Shown here one piece after another: positions 32,660 to 32,758 of a stretch of DNA of 32,758 bases. A model generated the notes under the pieces. It was not told the DNA's origin and did not search any database. It was given only the letters and a program-made list of their open reading frames with translations. The DNA lies in the NCBI GenBank assembly GCA_902774145.1, contig CACYHC010000033.1, positions 1 through 32,758 on the forward strand, in the 5' to 3' direction. A program made the position numbers and the translations under genes. How positions within the stretch are numbered: position 1 is the first letter of the stretch; every line of letters starts with the position of its first letter. The stretch is from an uncultured Bacteroidia bacterium (lineage in GTDB: Bacteria; Bacteroidota; Bacteroidia; Bacteroidales; UBA932).

Positions 32660-32701
32660 AAAAAAAAGAATCCCCGACTGTCGATTGACAATCGGGGATT
32701 C
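32660..32701 (-). terminator. Rho-independent terminator of the rRNA operon
   Basis: On the minus strand a hairpin with 10-bp outer stem (GAATCCCCGA / TCGGGGATTC, 32701-32668), an inner 4-bp stem (TGTC/GACA) and a four-base loop is followed by eight T residues (32667-32660). It comes directly after the 5S rRNA end and insulates the phosphatase gene from rRNA transcription. Confidence 0.85.
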
Positions 32702-32707
32702 CGAAAA

Positions 32708-32758
32708 GCGGCGGCTACCTACTCTCCCACCTGGTGGGGCAGTACCATCGGCGCCGGT
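32708..32758 (-). rRNA. rrf: 5S rRNA, 3' part
   Basis: On the minus strand the window's right end reads as the 3' part of a 5S rRNA: GATGGTACTGCCCC, GGTGGGAGAGTAGGTAGCCGCC. The GGGAGAGTAGGT block is the hallmark of bacterial 5S helices IV/V and I. The 5' half lies beyond the window. The exact 3' end (near 32708) is estimated from the closing-stem sequence. A terminator follows, so this is the last gene of an rRNA operon. Confidence 0.85.

Noticed and set aside
32599-32691. Longer phosphatase start
   Set aside because: It would place the -7 promoter box and rRNA terminator region within the coding sequence; the start at 32598 fits both the promoter and the signal peptide.
1-32758. Mobile elements, phage genes or tRNA genes
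   Set aside because: No transposase, integrase, terminal inverted repeats of an insertion sequence, or tRNA-like cloverleaf was recognised on either strand.

Overview
The window looks like a mid-GC member of the Bacteroidales (Bacteroidota). It carries a SusC/SusD pair, many SPII lipoprotein signals, fimbrillin-like and BspA-type surface modules, and GH92 and GH97 enzymes. TAnnTTTG-type -7 promoter boxes sit in front of genes, and Shine-Dalgarno sites are mostly absent. The species cannot be named from the sequence alone.

Layout. (1) 1-50, minus: the first 16 codons of a gene leaving the window. (2) 51-211: a divergent promoter region. (3) 212-20012, plus: a polysaccharide utilisation locus (PUL). 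It runs membrane-spanning regulator with a SARP-like C-terminus; SusC; SusD (frameshifted); fasciclin-like lipoprotein; Ig-rich lipoprotein (likely surface glycan binder); FAD oxidoreductase fused to a golvesin-like domain and a GH28-like beta-helix; GH97; alpha/beta esterase; second FAD oxidoreductase; GH92. Gaps between the enzyme genes are a few bases or overlaps, so this is probably one operon from susC onward. (4) 31211-20014, minus: a second tight operon converging on the first with one base between the stop codons. It runs secreted jelly-roll protein; GH92 lipoprotein; 47-aa small protein; a huge tandemly duplicated fimbrillin/BspA protein ending in an SGNH esterase domain, 5'-truncated; fimbrillin/BspA/CotH-kinase lipoprotein; SGNH hydrolase. 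(5) 32598-31309, minus: histidine acid phosphatase (MINPP/phytase-like) with its own promoter. (6) 32660-32758, minus: the end of a 5S rRNA gene and its intrinsic terminator, so a ribosomal RNA operon ends here.

How the genes may work together. The regulator has an extracytoplasmic LamG/beta-propeller-like sensor and a cytoplasmic winged-helix DNA-binding region, so it could sense the glycan and switch on susC. SusC/SusD and the lipoproteins would bind and import oligosaccharides. GH92 (alpha-mannosidase family), GH97 (residues of the retaining, alpha-galactosidase-like type), the beta-helix domain and several esterases would then take them apart. The odd components are two exported PF12831-type FAD oxidoreductases, one covalently fused to a glycosidase-like beta-helix. 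They suggest that a sugar or aglycone is oxidised as part of degradation. The two convergent operons each carry one GH92, which points to an alpha-mannose-containing, acylated, possibly galactosylated glycan. The substrate is inference.

The best candidates for something undescribed are the oxidoreductase-glycosidase fusion system, the dyad operators beside a one-component membrane regulator, and the rearranged tandem fimbrillin/BspA/SGNH gene.
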